The position numbers and the translations under genes are program-made. A model generated the notes under the pieces. It was not told the origin of the DNA. It made no database searches and saw nothing but the letters and a program-made list of their open reading frames with translations. A DNA stretch of 64,000 nucleotides from contig NZ_CP108383.1 in assembly GCF_035958815.1 (NCBI RefSeq), positions 7,626,001 through 7,690,000 on the forward strand, written 5' to 3'. Shown here piece by piece: positions 17,084 to 25,971 of the stretch. The DNA comes from Nocardia sp. NBC_01327 (GTDB taxonomy: Bacteria > Actinomycetota > Actinomycetes > Mycobacteriales > Mycobacteriaceae). Every line of letters starts with the position of its first letter. Within the stretch, counting starts at the first letter, position 1.

Positions 17084-18229
17084 TCAGGCGAGCAGATCTG
17101 TGAAGAAGGAGCGGATATCGGCGGTCAGCAGATCGGGGGTCTGCATGGCGGCGAAGTGGCCGCCGGTGTCGAACTCGGTCCAGCGGACGATGGTATTGAG
17201 CTGTTCGGCGAAGCGGCGGATGGCCATATCGCCGGCGAAATTGGCGACCGCGGTCGGAACCGGCGAGTGCGTGGGCTGATTCGGGGAGTGCAGGGATTCG
17301 TAGTACAGCTGCGCCGACGAGCCGCCGGTCTCGGTGAACCAGTAGATCGAGATTCCGGCCAGCATGTGATCGCGATCCAGCCGATCCTCGAGCGTTCCCG
17401 CGGCGCCGGTCCAGGCGTGGAACTTCTCCACGATCCAGGCCAGCTGCCCGGCCGGGGAATCGTTGAGGGCGAAGGCGAGGGTATGCGGGCGGGTGCCCTG
17501 GATCTGGTAGTAGCCGCCGCCGTCGGAGAGGAATTCGCCTATGAGCGTGAGCTTTTCGCGCTCCGGCTCGGTGAGGGTCGCGGCGGCGTCCGCGGGCAGG
17601 GGGCCGTGCGGGATGAAGCCCCAGGTGGCGGCATTGACGTGCACGCCGATCACCCGCTCGGCATCGAGGCGGCCCAGATCGGGGCCGATGAACGCACCGA
17701 AGTCGCCGCCCTGCACGCCGTAGCGCGGATAGCCCAGGCGGCGCATGAGTTCCGCGTAGGCGAGCGCGATGCGCGGGCTGTCCCAGCCCGGATCCGGTGC
17801 GGGACCGGAGAATCCGAAGTTCGGATGCGAGGGAATGATGAGATCGAAAGCGGGACCGCCGTCCTCGGGATCGGTGAGCGGTTCGATCACCTCGAGGAAC
17901 TCCAGCACCGAACTCGGCCAGCCGTGCAGCATGAGCAGCGGGGTGGCGCCGGAGCGGTGAGATCTGATGTGCAGGAAATGAATTCGGGTGCCGTCGATCA
18001 CCGTCGTGTACTGCGGATAGGAATTGAGCCGTTTCTCCCAGGCGAGCCAGTCGAATCGCTGCGCCCAATAGTGCGCCAGTTCCCGCAGATATTCTACCGG
18101 TACGCCGCGCGCCCAGCCGACGCCGGGAACCTGTGCGGGCCAGCGGGTTTCGCTCAACCGTCGGCGGAGATCCCGCAGTCGATCCTGCGAGATCTCGACC
18201 CGAAATGGAACAATATCCTCGTCGAACAT
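17084..18229 (-). CDS. Epoxide hydrolase (EHN-type alpha/beta hydrolase)
   Basis: This 381-residue enzyme has the N-terminal epoxide hydrolase domain (EHN: PFRVEISQDRLRDLRRRLSETRWP...GVPVEYLRELAHYWAQRFDW) and an alpha/beta hydrolase fold. The oxyanion motif LLMLHGWPSS is around 110 and the nucleophile elbow VQGGDFGAFIG around 180, with Asp as nucleophile. The C-terminal EFDTGGHFAAMQTPDLL carries the catalytic His. Such enzymes open epoxides to diols. The physiological substrate is unknown. The gene stands between hrcA and hemW, where M. tuberculosis has unrelated genes. Confidence 0.9.
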   Translation of the reverse strand: MFDEDIVPFRVEISQDRLRDLRRRLSETRWPAQVPGVGWARGVPVEYLRELAHYWAQRFDWLAWEKRLNSYPQYTTVIDGTRIHFLHIRSHRSGATPLLMLHGWPSSVLEFLEVIEPLTDPEDGGPAFDLIIPSHPNFGFSGPAPDPGWDSPRIALAYAELMRRLGYPRYGVQGGDFGAFIGPDLGRLDAERVIGVHVNAATWGFIPHGPLPADAAATLTEPEREKLTLIGEFLSDGGGYYQIQGTRPHTLAFALNDSPAGQLAWIVEKFHAWTGAAGTLEDRLDRDHMLAGISIYWFTETGGSSAQLYYESLHSPNQPTHSPVPTAVANFAGDMAIRRFAEQLNTIVRWTEFDTGGHFAAMQTPDLLTADIRSFFTDLLA

Positions 18230-18288
18230 AGCGATGAACAGCAGCGTAACCCCGCACCCCGGCACCCGTGGGGGATTACCGAACGCGC

Positions 18289-19512
18289 TCAGGTGAGCAG
18301 CGTGCGCACCACCGCATCGGCCAGCAGCCGCCCGCGATCGGTCAGGACCAGGCGCCCGTCCTGCCGCAGCGCCAGACCGTCGGCGACCACCCGCTCCGCG
18401 GCCGCACGACCATCGGAATCCAGGTCGCCGAGCGGCAGGCCGGTGCGCAGCCGAGCGGTGAGCATGACGCGCTCGGTGTAGCGCTCTTCATCGGTGAGCG
18501 CCTCCCACCCCGCGGCGGGCAATCCGCCGTCGGCGACCCGATCCGCATAGCGCGCAGGGTGTTTCACGTTCCACCAGCGCACCCCGCCGATATGACTGTG
18601 CGCACCCGGCCCGGCGCCGAGCCAGTCACCGCCGTCCCAGTACCCGAGGTTGTGCCGGCAGCGCGCACCGTCGTTCGCGGCCCAGTTGGAGACCTCGTAC
18701 CAGGCCAGCCCCGCCGCCTGCAGCCGCGCATCGATGCGCTCGTAGCGGGCGGCCAGCACATCGTCGTCCGGCGCGGGCAGCTCCCCGCGCCGCACCCGCC
18801 GCGCCAGCGCGGTGCCGTCCTCGACGATCAGCGAATACGCGGAGACATGATCGACCCCCGCCGCGAGCACCGCATCCAGACTGGCATCCAGATCCCCGTC
18901 CCGCTCCCCCGGAGTCCCATAGATCAGATCCAAATTCACATGCTCGAACCCCGCCGCCCGCGCCTCCCGCGCGGCCGCGACCGCCCGCCCCGGCGTATGC
19001 GTGCGATCGAGCACCTTCAGCACATGCGCCGCCGCCGACTGCATCCCCAGTGAAACCCGCGTGAACCCCCCCTCGAGCAGCCGCTCGAAGAACTCCGGCG
19101 ACGTCGACTCCGGATTCGACTCGGTCGTCACCTCCGCATCACCGGCCACCACAAAGTTGTCCCGCACCGCACCCATGACATTCGCCAACCCGTCCCCACC
19201 GAGCAGCGACGGCGTACCCCCACCCACAAAAATGGTCTCCACCGGCGGCGTAGCAGTCGGAAACGCATCGAATCGCGCTGCTGCAGTGGCCAATTCCCCG
19301 CGCAGCGCCTCGAACCACGACTGCGGCGACGCGGAAGTCCCCAACTCCCCCGCCGTATAGGTATTGAAATCGCAGTACCCACATCTCGTCGCACAGAACG
19401 GCACATGGATGTAGATCCCGAATGCCCCGCCCCCGAAGTCGCTCAGTACGGGAACGAGCGAATCGTCACCGGCCGGAACGGTCGCGGCGGCGGAGGTCGG
19501 GGCAGAAGTCAC
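18289..19512 (-). CDS. hemW: Radical SAM heme chaperone HemW
   Basis: HemW was long called an oxygen-independent coproporphyrinogen III oxidase but acts as a heme chaperone. The 407 residues hold the radical SAM cluster motif CATRCGYCDFNTY (Cys-x3-Cys-x2-Cys), with GGGTPSLL and TTESNPES around the SAM pocket. The C-terminal HemN-like domain has HNLGYWDGGDWLGAGPGAHS. The GTG at 19512 is my choice of start; it follows GGTGGG too closely for a ribosome binding site, and the frame remains open upstream. A perfect dyad at 19520-19544 lies just before this start. Confidence 0.9.
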   Translation of the reverse strand: MTSAPTSAAATVPAGDDSLVPVLSDFGGGAFGIYIHVPFCATRCGYCDFNTYTAGELGTSASPQSWFEALRGELATAAARFDAFPTATPPVETIFVGGGTPSLLGGDGLANVMGAVRDNFVVAGDAEVTTESNPESTSPEFFERLLEGGFTRVSLGMQSAAAHVLKVLDRTHTPGRAVAAAREARAAGFEHVNLDLIYGTPGERDGDLDASLDAVLAAGVDHVSAYSLIVEDGTALARRVRRGELPAPDDDVLAARYERIDARLQAAGLAWYEVSNWAANDGARCRHNLGYWDGGDWLGAGPGAHSHIGGVRWWNVKHPARYADRVADGGLPAAGWEALTDEERYTERVMLTARLRTGLPLGDLDSDGRAAAERVVADGLALRQDGRLVLTDRGRLLADAVVRTLLT

Positions 19513-19519
19513 CCCACCA

Positions 19520-19544
19520 GTGTGACCCGTCGCGCGGGTCACAC
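19520..19544. promoter_or_regulatory. Perfect dyad directly upstream of hemW
   Basis: GTGTGACCCG (19520-19529) and CGGGTCACAC (19535-19544) are exact complements with a five-base spacer. The dyad ends eight bases from the hemW start codon, a position where a bound repressor would block transcription or a hairpin would cover the start. No recognised regulator matches it. Confidence 0.5.
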
Positions 19545-19765
19545 CCCACGCGCCTCGGACACCCTCCCGAGCCCGCGAGGAGTACCGGTCTCTCGCTATC
19601 TTGGAACCCCCGAGGGGATGACGGTCAACTGTCCAAGATCGATTCGGTCGTGATCTATGAGACCTGTCACAAATGGGGGGTGGTATCCAGGGGATTTCCC
19701 TTGAAAGTCCGGAAAATATCGGCGGACGGTCGGAACAGCCTGTCTGAGGTGGCACAATAGGCTCC

Positions 19766-19858
19766 ATGACAGGACTCGGAGTGCGACTCGTGGCGCGGCG
19801 CCACGTCGACTTCAAGCGTGTCTGCAGCGCGAGCTGTCTGCCCGGAAGCCTCCGGTAG
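19766..19858 (+). CDS. Cysteine-containing leader peptide of the sulfate assimilation operon
   Basis: A 30-codon frame runs from ATG 19766 to TAG 19856-19858. The peptide contains ARRHVDFKRVCSASC, closely like the RRHIDLKRVCS pattern of the cysteine-responsive leaderless short ORFs described upstream of sulfur genes in mycobacteria. Cys codons are the 20th and 24th. CACAAT at 19753-19758 lies seven bases before the ATG, so the transcript may start at the ATG. The known mechanism is that translation through Cys codons during cysteine plenty lowers expression of the downstream genes, and stalling during shortage raises it. Here the target would be sirA-cysH-cysD-cysN. The attenuator fold in 19859-19980 is not settled; ATCAGC at 19859 can pair with GCTGAT at 19917. 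Confidence 0.8.
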   Translation: MTGLGVRLVARRHVDFKRVCSASCLPGSLR

Positions 19859-19980
19859 ATCAGCTCCCCCTTCTTCCCGGATCGACGTCCTTCTTCGACG
19901 CCGAACTCCCCGGTTCGCTGATATCGGAGGCGTGAGTCAGCCCCTCTCGCCTGCCCGCAAGACCTTCAGGAGCGACCCCT

Positions 19981-21771
19981 ATGACGTCGAGCACCGACGC
20001 CGACAGTTCCGGATCAGCTCGTCCCGCCCGGCCGCAACGGCCCGAAGCGGAACGACGCGTGCGTCCGGATCGCCCCCGTTCGGACGCGCCCACCGCGCCC
20101 CGCGAGCGCACCGGAAAGCCGGTGCAGCGCCGTTCGGAAGGGCAGTGGGCGCTCGGCTACCGCGAGCCGCTCAATGCGAACGAGCAGAGCAAGAAGGACG
20201 ACAACCCGCTCAATGTGCGCGCGCGCATCGAGAACATCTACTCGAAGCAGGGTTTCGACTCGATCGACAAGGGCGATCTGCGTGGCCGCATGCGCTGGTG
20301 GGGTCTGTACACCCAGCGTGAACAGGGCTACGACGGCACTTTCACCGGCGATGAGAACATCGACATTCTCGAGGCCCGGTACTTCATGATGCGGGTGCGC
20401 TGCGACGCCGGCGCACTGAGCGCACAGCAGTTGCGCACGCTCGGGCAGATCTCCACCGAGTTCGGCCGCGATACCGCCGATCTGTCGGATCGCGAGAATG
20501 TGCAGTTCCACTGGATCGAGATCGAGAACGTGCCGGAGATCTGGCGGCGGCTCGAAGCGGTCGGCCTCCAGACCACCGAGGCGTGCGGCGACTGCCCGCG
20601 CGTGGTGCTCGGCTCACCGCTCGCCGGTGAATCGTTCGGCGAGGTGCTCGATCCGACTCCGGCCATCGACCAGATCGTCGAGCGCTATATCGGCAAGAAG
20701 GAATACTCCAACCTGCCGCGCAAGTTCAAGACCGCCATCTCCGGCCAGCAGGATGTGGTGCACGAGATCAATGACATCGCCTTCGTGGGTGTCGAGCATC
20801 CCGAGCACGGCCCCGGCCTGGACCTGTGGGTCGGCGGCGGCCTGTCCACCAATCCGATGCTGGCGCAACGGGTCGGCGCGTGGGTGCCGCTCGACGAGGT
20901 GCCGGATGTGTGGGAGGCCGTGGTCTCGCTCTTCCGCGATTACGGGTACCGCCGCCTGCGCACCAAGGCGCGGCTGAAGTTCCTGGTCAAGGATTGGGGC
21001 ATCGAGAAGTTCCGCGAGGTGCTCGAGACGGAGTACCTCAAGCGCAAGCTCATCGACGGCCCCGCGCCCGCGAAGCCGGAGCGTCCCATCGACCACATCG
21101 GTGTGCAGAAGCTGCGCAACGGCCTCAATGCCGTCGGCTTCTCCCCCATCGCCGGCCGGGTCTCGGGCACCATCCTGAGCAAGGTCGCCGACATCGTGGA
21201 ATCCATCGGCTCCGACCGGATTCGGTTCACCCCGTACCAGAAGCTCATCGTGCTCGACGTGCCCGACGACAAGGTCGAATGGCTCATCGAGGAGCTGAAA
21301 CCGCTGGGCCTGCACGGGCGTCCGTCACAGTGGCGGCGGAATCTGCTGGCGTGCAGCGGTATCGAGTTCTGCAAGCTGTCCTTCACCGAGACCCGCAAGC
21401 GGTCGCAGGTGCTGGCGCCGGAGCTCGAGCAGCGGCTGGCCGATATCAATGCCCAGCTCGATGTTCCCATCACCATCAATATCAATGGCTGCCCGAACTC
21501 CTGCGGCCGTTCGCAGATCGCGGATATCGGCTTCAAGGGCATGCTCGTCGACGATGGCGAGGGGAATCAGATCGAGGGGTTCCAGGTTCACCTCGGTGGC
21601 AGCCTCGGACTCGACAGCGGCTTCGGCCGCAAGCTGCGTCAGCACAAGGTGACCAGCACCGAGCTCGGCGATTACATCGAGCGCGTAGTGCGCAACTTCG
21701 TCAAGAACCGTGACGAGAGTGAGCGTTTCGCGGTGTGGGCTGTCCGCGCCGATGAAGCGGACCTGCGGTAG
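19981..21771 (+). CDS. sirA: Ferredoxin-dependent assimilatory sulfite reductase
   Basis: This 596-residue siroheme and [4Fe-4S] enzyme reduces sulfite to sulfide with electrons from ferredoxin. Two nitrite/sulfite reductase half-domains are visible. The cluster/siroheme cysteines are in LACSGIEFCKLS (about 457-463) and INGCPNSCGRSQ (about 503-507). The first 45 residues are Ser/Arg/Pro-rich and look disordered. The ATG at 19981 follows AGGAG. Because cysH, cysD and cysN follow, I call it sulfite rather than nitrite reductase, as for M. tuberculosis Rv2391. Confidence 0.94.
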   Translation: MTSSTDADSSGSARPARPQRPEAERRVRPDRPRSDAPTAPRERTGKPVQRRSEGQWALGYREPLNANEQSKKDDNPLNVRARIENIYSKQGFDSIDKGDLRGRMRWWGLYTQREQGYDGTFTGDENIDILEARYFMMRVRCDAGALSAQQLRTLGQISTEFGRDTADLSDRENVQFHWIEIENVPEIWRRLEAVGLQTTEACGDCPRVVLGSPLAGESFGEVLDPTPAIDQIVERYIGKKEYSNLPRKFKTAISGQQDVVHEINDIAFVGVEHPEHGPGLDLWVGGGLSTNPMLAQRVGAWVPLDEVPDVWEAVVSLFRDYGYRRLRTKARLKFLVKDWGIEKFREVLETEYLKRKLIDGPAPAKPERPIDHIGVQKLRNGLNAVGFSPIAGRVSGTILSKVADIVESIGSDRIRFTPYQKLIVLDVPDDKVEWLIEELKPLGLHGRPSQWRRNLLACSGIEFCKLSFTETRKRSQVLAPELEQRLADINAQLDVPITININGCPNSCGRSQIADIGFKGMLVDDGEGNQIEGFQVHLGGSLGLDSGFGRKLRQHKVTSTELGDYIERVVRNFVKNRDESERFAVWAVRADEADLR

Positions 21772-21786
21772 TTGGAGGAGACGGCA

Positions 21787-22497
21787 ATGACCACAACAAA
21801 ACTCGCTGAGGCAGAGCTGCGCGCACTCGCGGAGAAGGGCGCGGCCGAACTCGGGCCGGACGCCACCGCGCAGCAGCTGCTGCAGTGGACCGAGGAGAAC
21901 TTCGGCGCCGATTACATTGTCGCCTCGAATATGCAGGACGCGGTGCTGGTGCAGCTGGCCGCGCAGGTGCATCCGGGTGTGGATGTGCTGTTCCTGGATA
22001 CCGGCTACCACTTCGCCGAGACCATCGGCACGCGGGACGCGGTCGAAATGGTGTACGGCGTGAACATCGTGAATGTGCAGCCGGAAAACACTGTGGCGCA
22101 GCAGGATCAGCTGCTGGGCAAGGATCTGTTCGCCCGCGATGCCGCCGAATGCTGCCGCCTGCGCAAGGTGGTGCCGCTGGGCAAATCGCTGCAGCCGTAC
22201 AACGCCTGGGTCACCGGCATCCGCCGCGTGGAGGCCCCCACCCGCGCCAATGCGCCCCTGATCTCCTATGACGAGGGCTTCGGGCTGGTGAAGATCAATC
22301 CGATCGCCGCCTGGTCCGACGATGAGATGGCCGCCTATATCGAGGCCAATGGCACTCTCGTCAATCCCCTTGTGGAGGAGGGATATCCGTCCATCGGTTG
22401 CGCTCCGTGCACACGGAAGCCGGAACCGGGATCCGATCCGCGAAGCGGCCGCTGGGCCGGCCTCGCCAAGACCGAATGCGGGTTGCACGCCTCATGA
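21787..22497 (+). CDS. cysH: Adenylyl-sulfate reductase (APS reductase)
   Basis: CysH reduces adenosine 5'-phosphosulfate to sulfite with thioredoxin. The product has 236 residues. The four iron-sulfur cysteines of the APS-specific bacterial type are present: a Cys pair in ECCRLRK (about 121) and Cys-x-x-Cys in GCAPCTRKP (about 204). The catalytic Cys is in the C-terminal KTECGLH. The PP-loop-like fold shows IVASNMQDAVL and FLDTGYHFAET. The ATG at 21787 has GGAGGAG before it. Absence of a cysC domain in the neighbouring cysN agrees with APS, not PAPS, as substrate. Confidence 0.95.
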   Translation: MTTTKLAEAELRALAEKGAAELGPDATAQQLLQWTEENFGADYIVASNMQDAVLVQLAAQVHPGVDVLFLDTGYHFAETIGTRDAVEMVYGVNIVNVQPENTVAQQDQLLGKDLFARDAAECCRLRKVVPLGKSLQPYNAWVTGIRRVEAPTRANAPLISYDEGFGLVKINPIAAWSDDEMAAYIEANGTLVNPLVEEGYPSIGCAPCTRKPEPGSDPRSGRWAGLAKTECGLHAS

Positions 22498-23429
22498 GCG
22501 CTTTCATTTCCGAGCCCCCCGTCCTGTCCGCGTCCGAAGAGTTCGACACTCTTGCCGCGCTGGAGAGCGAATCCATCCACATCTTCCGCGAGGTCGCGGG
22601 CGAGTTCGAGCGACCGGTGATCCTGTTCTCCGGCGGCAAGGACTCCACGGTGCTGCTGCACCTGGCGCTGAAGGCGTTCTGGCCTGCGCCGCTGCCGTTT
22701 TCGCTGCTGCACGTGGACACCGGGCACAATCTCGACGAGGTGCTCGCCTTCCGCGACCATGTGGTGGAGAAGTACGGCCTGCGGCTGCACGTCGCCTCCG
22801 TCGAGGAGTACCTCGCCGACGGACGGCTGACCGAGCGGCCGGACGGCATCCGCAATCCGCTGCAGACGGTGCCGCTGCTGGACGGCATTGCCGAGCACCG
22901 CTTCGACGCGGTCTTCGGCGGCGCCCGCCGCGATGAGGAGCGTTCGCGCGCCAAGGAGCGCATCTTCTCGCTGCGCGACGCCTTCGGACGCTGGGATCCC
23001 AAGCGGCAGCGGCCGGAACTGTGGAACCTGTACAACGGCAAGCACGCTCCGGGTGAGCATGTGCGCGTCTTCCCGCTCTCCAACTGGACCGAGCTGGATA
23101 TCTGGCGCTATATCGCCCGCGAGGACATCGAGCTGGCCAGCATCTACTACGCGCACCAGCGCCCGGTGTACCAGCGCGACGGCATGTGGATGACGCCCGG
23201 CGTCTGGGGCGGCCCGGCCGAGGGTGAGGAGCTGTCGGTCAAGTCGGTGCGCTACCGCACCGTCGGCGACGGATCCACCACCGGCGCAATCATTTCCGAT
23301 GCGGCCGACAATGAGGCGATTCTCGCCGAGGTGGCGGCCTCCCGGCTCACCGAACGCGGCGCGACCCGCGGAGACGATCGTGTCTCCGAGGCCGCCATGG
23401 AAGATCGCAAGCGAGAGGGTTACTTCTGA
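22494..23429 (+). CDS. cysD: Sulfate adenylyltransferase subunit 2
   Basis: CysD is the catalytic subunit of ATP sulfurylase, making adenosine 5'-phosphosulfate from ATP and sulfate with the GTPase CysN. The product has 311 residues. It has the PP-loop FSGGKDSTVLL (46-56), LLHVDTGHNLDEV, GGARRDEERSRAKERIFS, and the usual C-terminus DRVSEAAMEDRKREGYF. Its ATG overlaps the cysH stop (ATGA), and its own TGA overlaps the cysN ATG by one base, so the three genes are translationally coupled. A longer in-frame reading back to 22398 would lie inside cysH and is not used. Confidence 0.96.
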   Translation: MSAFISEPPVLSASEEFDTLAALESESIHIFREVAGEFERPVILFSGGKDSTVLLHLALKAFWPAPLPFSLLHVDTGHNLDEVLAFRDHVVEKYGLRLHVASVEEYLADGRLTERPDGIRNPLQTVPLLDGIAEHRFDAVFGGARRDEERSRAKERIFSLRDAFGRWDPKRQRPELWNLYNGKHAPGEHVRVFPLSNWTELDIWRYIAREDIELASIYYAHQRPVYQRDGMWMTPGVWGGPAEGEELSVKSVRYRTVGDGSTTGAIISDAADNEAILAEVAASRLTERGATRGDDRVSEAAMEDRKREGYF

Positions 23430-24715
23430 TGTCCGACCTACTCAGACTGGCCACCGCCGGCAGTGTCGACGACGGCAAGTCCACCCTGGTCGGACGTCTG
23501 CTGTACGACACGAAATCGGTGCTGGCCGACCAGATCGACGCGGTCACCCGCGCCTCGGTCGACAAGGGCCTGTCCACTCCGGACCTGTCGCTGCTCGTCG
23601 ACGGCCTGCGCGCCGAGCGTGAGCAGGGCATCACCATCGATGTGGCGTACCGCTACTTCGCCACGCCCGCACGGTCTTTCGTGCTCGCCGATACGCCGGG
23701 GCATGTGCAGTACACCCGGAACACGGTGTCCGGCGCGTCGACCGCACAGCTGGTGATCCTGCTCGTGGATGCCCGCAAGGGTGTTATCGAGCAGACCCGC
23801 CGTCATGCCGCCGTCATGGCGCTGCTGGGTGTGCCCAAGCTGGTGCTCGCCGTGAACAAGATCGACCTGGTCGATGATCCGGCCGGGGTGTTCGCGCGCA
23901 TCGTCGCCGAATTCTCGGAGCTGACAGCCAAACTCGGCTGGGCGCCCGAGGATGTGGTGGAGATTCCGGTCTCCGCGCTGCACGGTGACAATGTCGCCTC
24001 GCGCTCGGCGAATACGCCGTACTACACCGGTCCGTCGCTCATCGAGCACCTGGAGTCGGTGCCCGCGGATGCCGACAGCACCCGCCACGAGGTCGGCCTG
24101 CGCTTCCCGGTGCAGTACGTGATCCGGCCGCGCACCGCCGAATATCCGGACTACCGCGGTTATGCCGGTCAGGTCGCGGCGGGCACCGTGCGCAAGGGCG
24201 ACGCGGTCGTCGTGCTGCCGTCCGGTACCCGCACCACCGTCGAGCGCATCGACACCCCCAATGGTGAACTGGCGTACGCGCAGCCGGGCCGCAGTGTGAC
24301 GCTCATCCTGGCCGACAATGTGGACGTCTCCCGAGGCGACACCATCGTGGCCGCCGATGACGCACCCGAGCCGATCGACACGTTCGACGCCACCGTGTGC
24401 TGGCTGGGCGACAAGCCACTGCGCCCCGGCGCCCGCCTGCTGCTCAAGCACGGCGCGCGCACCACGCAGGCCATTGTCGGCGCCCTCATCGAGCGCTTCG
24501 ACGAACAGCGCCTGGCCGCCGACCCGAACCCGGAATCGCTGGCGCTCAATGACATCGGCCGCATCGCCATCCGCGTCGCCGAGCCCATTGCCGCCGACGA
24601 CTACAGCGTCAACCGCTACACCGGCAGCTTCCTGCTGATCGACCCCGCGGGCGGCAATACGCTGGCCGCCGGCCTCGTCGGTGACGCACTGACCAAGGTC
24701 GAAGTCGGGGCCTGA
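23429..24715 (+). CDS. cysN: Sulfate adenylyltransferase subunit 1, GTPase
   Basis: CysN couples GTP hydrolysis to APS formation by CysD. The 428 residues are an EF-Tu-like GTPase: G1 GSVDDGKS (11-18), GITIDVAYRYF, G3 DTPGHVQYTRN, G4 NKIDLV, then two beta-barrel domains. Length shows that this is CysN alone. Many actinobacteria and M. tuberculosis have a CysNC fusion with APS kinase; here the kinase domain is absent, and no cysC is in the window. This agrees with the APS-type CysH. Confidence 0.95.
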   Translation: MSDLLRLATAGSVDDGKSTLVGRLLYDTKSVLADQIDAVTRASVDKGLSTPDLSLLVDGLRAEREQGITIDVAYRYFATPARSFVLADTPGHVQYTRNTVSGASTAQLVILLVDARKGVIEQTRRHAAVMALLGVPKLVLAVNKIDLVDDPAGVFARIVAEFSELTAKLGWAPEDVVEIPVSALHGDNVASRSANTPYYTGPSLIEHLESVPADADSTRHEVGLRFPVQYVIRPRTAEYPDYRGYAGQVAAGTVRKGDAVVVLPSGTRTTVERIDTPNGELAYAQPGRSVTLILADNVDVSRGDTIVAADDAPEPIDTFDATVCWLGDKPLRPGARLLLKHGARTTQAIVGALIERFDEQRLAADPNPESLALNDIGRIAIRVAEPIAADDYSVNRYTGSFLLIDPAGGNTLAAGLVGDALTKVEVGA

Positions 24716-24716
24716 G

Positions 24717-25730
24717 ATGAATTCGCCTGTCCGCGGCGCTGTTCCAGCGGCCCCGCCGCCGGTCGCGCCGCCACAGGCGAACCTTCCGGCTGGCGTGGTC
24801 TCGGCGGACCTGCTGCCCGAAGCAGCTGTGCGGACGACCGCCGCGCCGCCGGTCTCGGTGCGACGGAGCCTCATTCGGCCTCGCCCTACGTACACGATGG
24901 AACAGACTGCAGCCGACACCGGCCATTCTGTCGGCGCGACGACACTGCAGACCCCCGTAGTGGACCGGATCATCGGCCCACGGCCGGCGCTGATCGCGGT
25001 GGCGCACGGCAGTCGTGACCCGCGGTCGGCGGCGACCATGTACGCCGTGGTGGAGCAGCTGTCCACCGCACGGCCGGATCTGGATGTGCGGCTGGCATTC
25101 CTGGATCTGAACGCGCCGTCGGTGGATCAGGTCGTGGATGCGGTTGCCGCCGAAGGGCATTCGCACGCAGTGGTGGTTCCACTGCTGCTGGGCAGCGCCT
25201 TTCACGCTCGCGTGGACCTGCCGGGCATGCTGGCGGCCGCTCGTGCCCGGCATCCCCGAATGCAGCTGACGCAGGCCGATGTACTCGGGGCCGATACGCG
25301 AGTGATCGCGGCCCTGCGTGATCGAGTGTGGGAGGCCCTGGCCGTCTCCTCGTTGGGCCAGGGCTTCCCGGCTCGTTCACGACTGGGTATCGCCATGGCC
25401 GCGGTGGGCTCATCCTCCGAGGCCGCCAATGCGCGCACCGCACAGATCGCCCGTCAACTCGCGGCGATCACCGGCGTACCCACCGAGATCTGCTTCGCCA
25501 CCACCGAACCCAGCCTCCCCGAAGCGGTTTCGGCACTCCGCGCACGCGGCGCGGACCACATCCTGGTCGCACCCTGGTTCCTGGCCCCCGGCCTGCTCAC
25601 CGACCGCCTCGAAGCAGCCGCACCCAACCTCGTGCACGCCCCCACCATCGGCGCCCACCCTCTCCTGACCGACGTCATCCTGGACCGCTACACCGCCGCT
25701 TCGGCGCTACCGCTGAAGCTCTCGGCCTGA
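24717..25730 (+). CDS. Sirohydrochlorin chelatase, CbiX/SirB type
   Basis: This enzyme would insert iron into sirohydrochlorin to give siroheme, the cofactor of SirA. The tandem CbiX halves begin ALIAVAHGSRDPRSAATM (catalytic His) and RLGIAMAAVGSSSEAAN, and VVVPLLLGSAFHARVDLP and LVAPWFLAPGLLTDRL give the second metal-site region of each half. The ATG at 24717 is one base after the cysN stop. It gives an extra 85 Pro/Ala/Val-rich residues before the catalytic domain; an ATG at 24897 would remove 60 of them but lacks a ribosome binding site. M. tuberculosis has che1 (Rv2393) at the same place. Confidence 0.88.
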   Translation: MNSPVRGAVPAAPPPVAPPQANLPAGVVSADLLPEAAVRTTAAPPVSVRRSLIRPRPTYTMEQTAADTGHSVGATTLQTPVVDRIIGPRPALIAVAHGSRDPRSAATMYAVVEQLSTARPDLDVRLAFLDLNAPSVDQVVDAVAAEGHSHAVVVPLLLGSAFHARVDLPGMLAAARARHPRMQLTQADVLGADTRVIAALRDRVWEALAVSSLGQGFPARSRLGIAMAAVGSSSEAANARTAQIARQLAAITGVPTEICFATTEPSLPEAVSALRARGADHILVAPWFLAPGLLTDRLEAAAPNLVHAPTIGAHPLLTDVILDRYTAASALPLKLSA

Positions 25731-25757
25731 CGCGGGACTACCCATCGATCGGCCGCC

Positions 25758-25819
25758 ACTGCCGGGCTGATCGGAGCCTCGACTGTCGGGCTGATCGGAG
25801 CCTCGACTGCCGGGCTGAG
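25758..25819. repeat. Short tandem repeat, 24-base unit
   Basis: Two full copies of a 24-base unit (ACTGCCGGGCTGATCGGAGC plus CTCG; 25758-25781 and 25782-25805, one base different) and 14 bases of a third lie just after the chelatase gene. The unit can weakly pair with itself. No gene is nearby on either strand, and no function is evident. Confidence 0.75.
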
Positions 25820-25971
25820 CGTTCATCAATCGATTCGGGGCGACGGTTTTGCCCGTGTCAGCGGGGTTCGTGACCGTGTATGCCGGTCGCGCCGTGACCG
25901 AAAGGTCATCGATCAATCGCAGCACCGAGATCCCGGCCATCCGGCGCCGCGCCGCCCGATAGGCTGGGCCG

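Noticed and set aside
16779..18257. Open frame of 492 codons on the minus strand
   Set aside because: It is the shadow of the epoxide hydrolase and hrcA start in another frame; Arg/Pro/Ala-rich without any motif.
23438..25066. Minus-strand frame of 542 codons opposite cysN
   Set aside because: Antisense shadow of cysN and the chelatase gene, with no protein motif.
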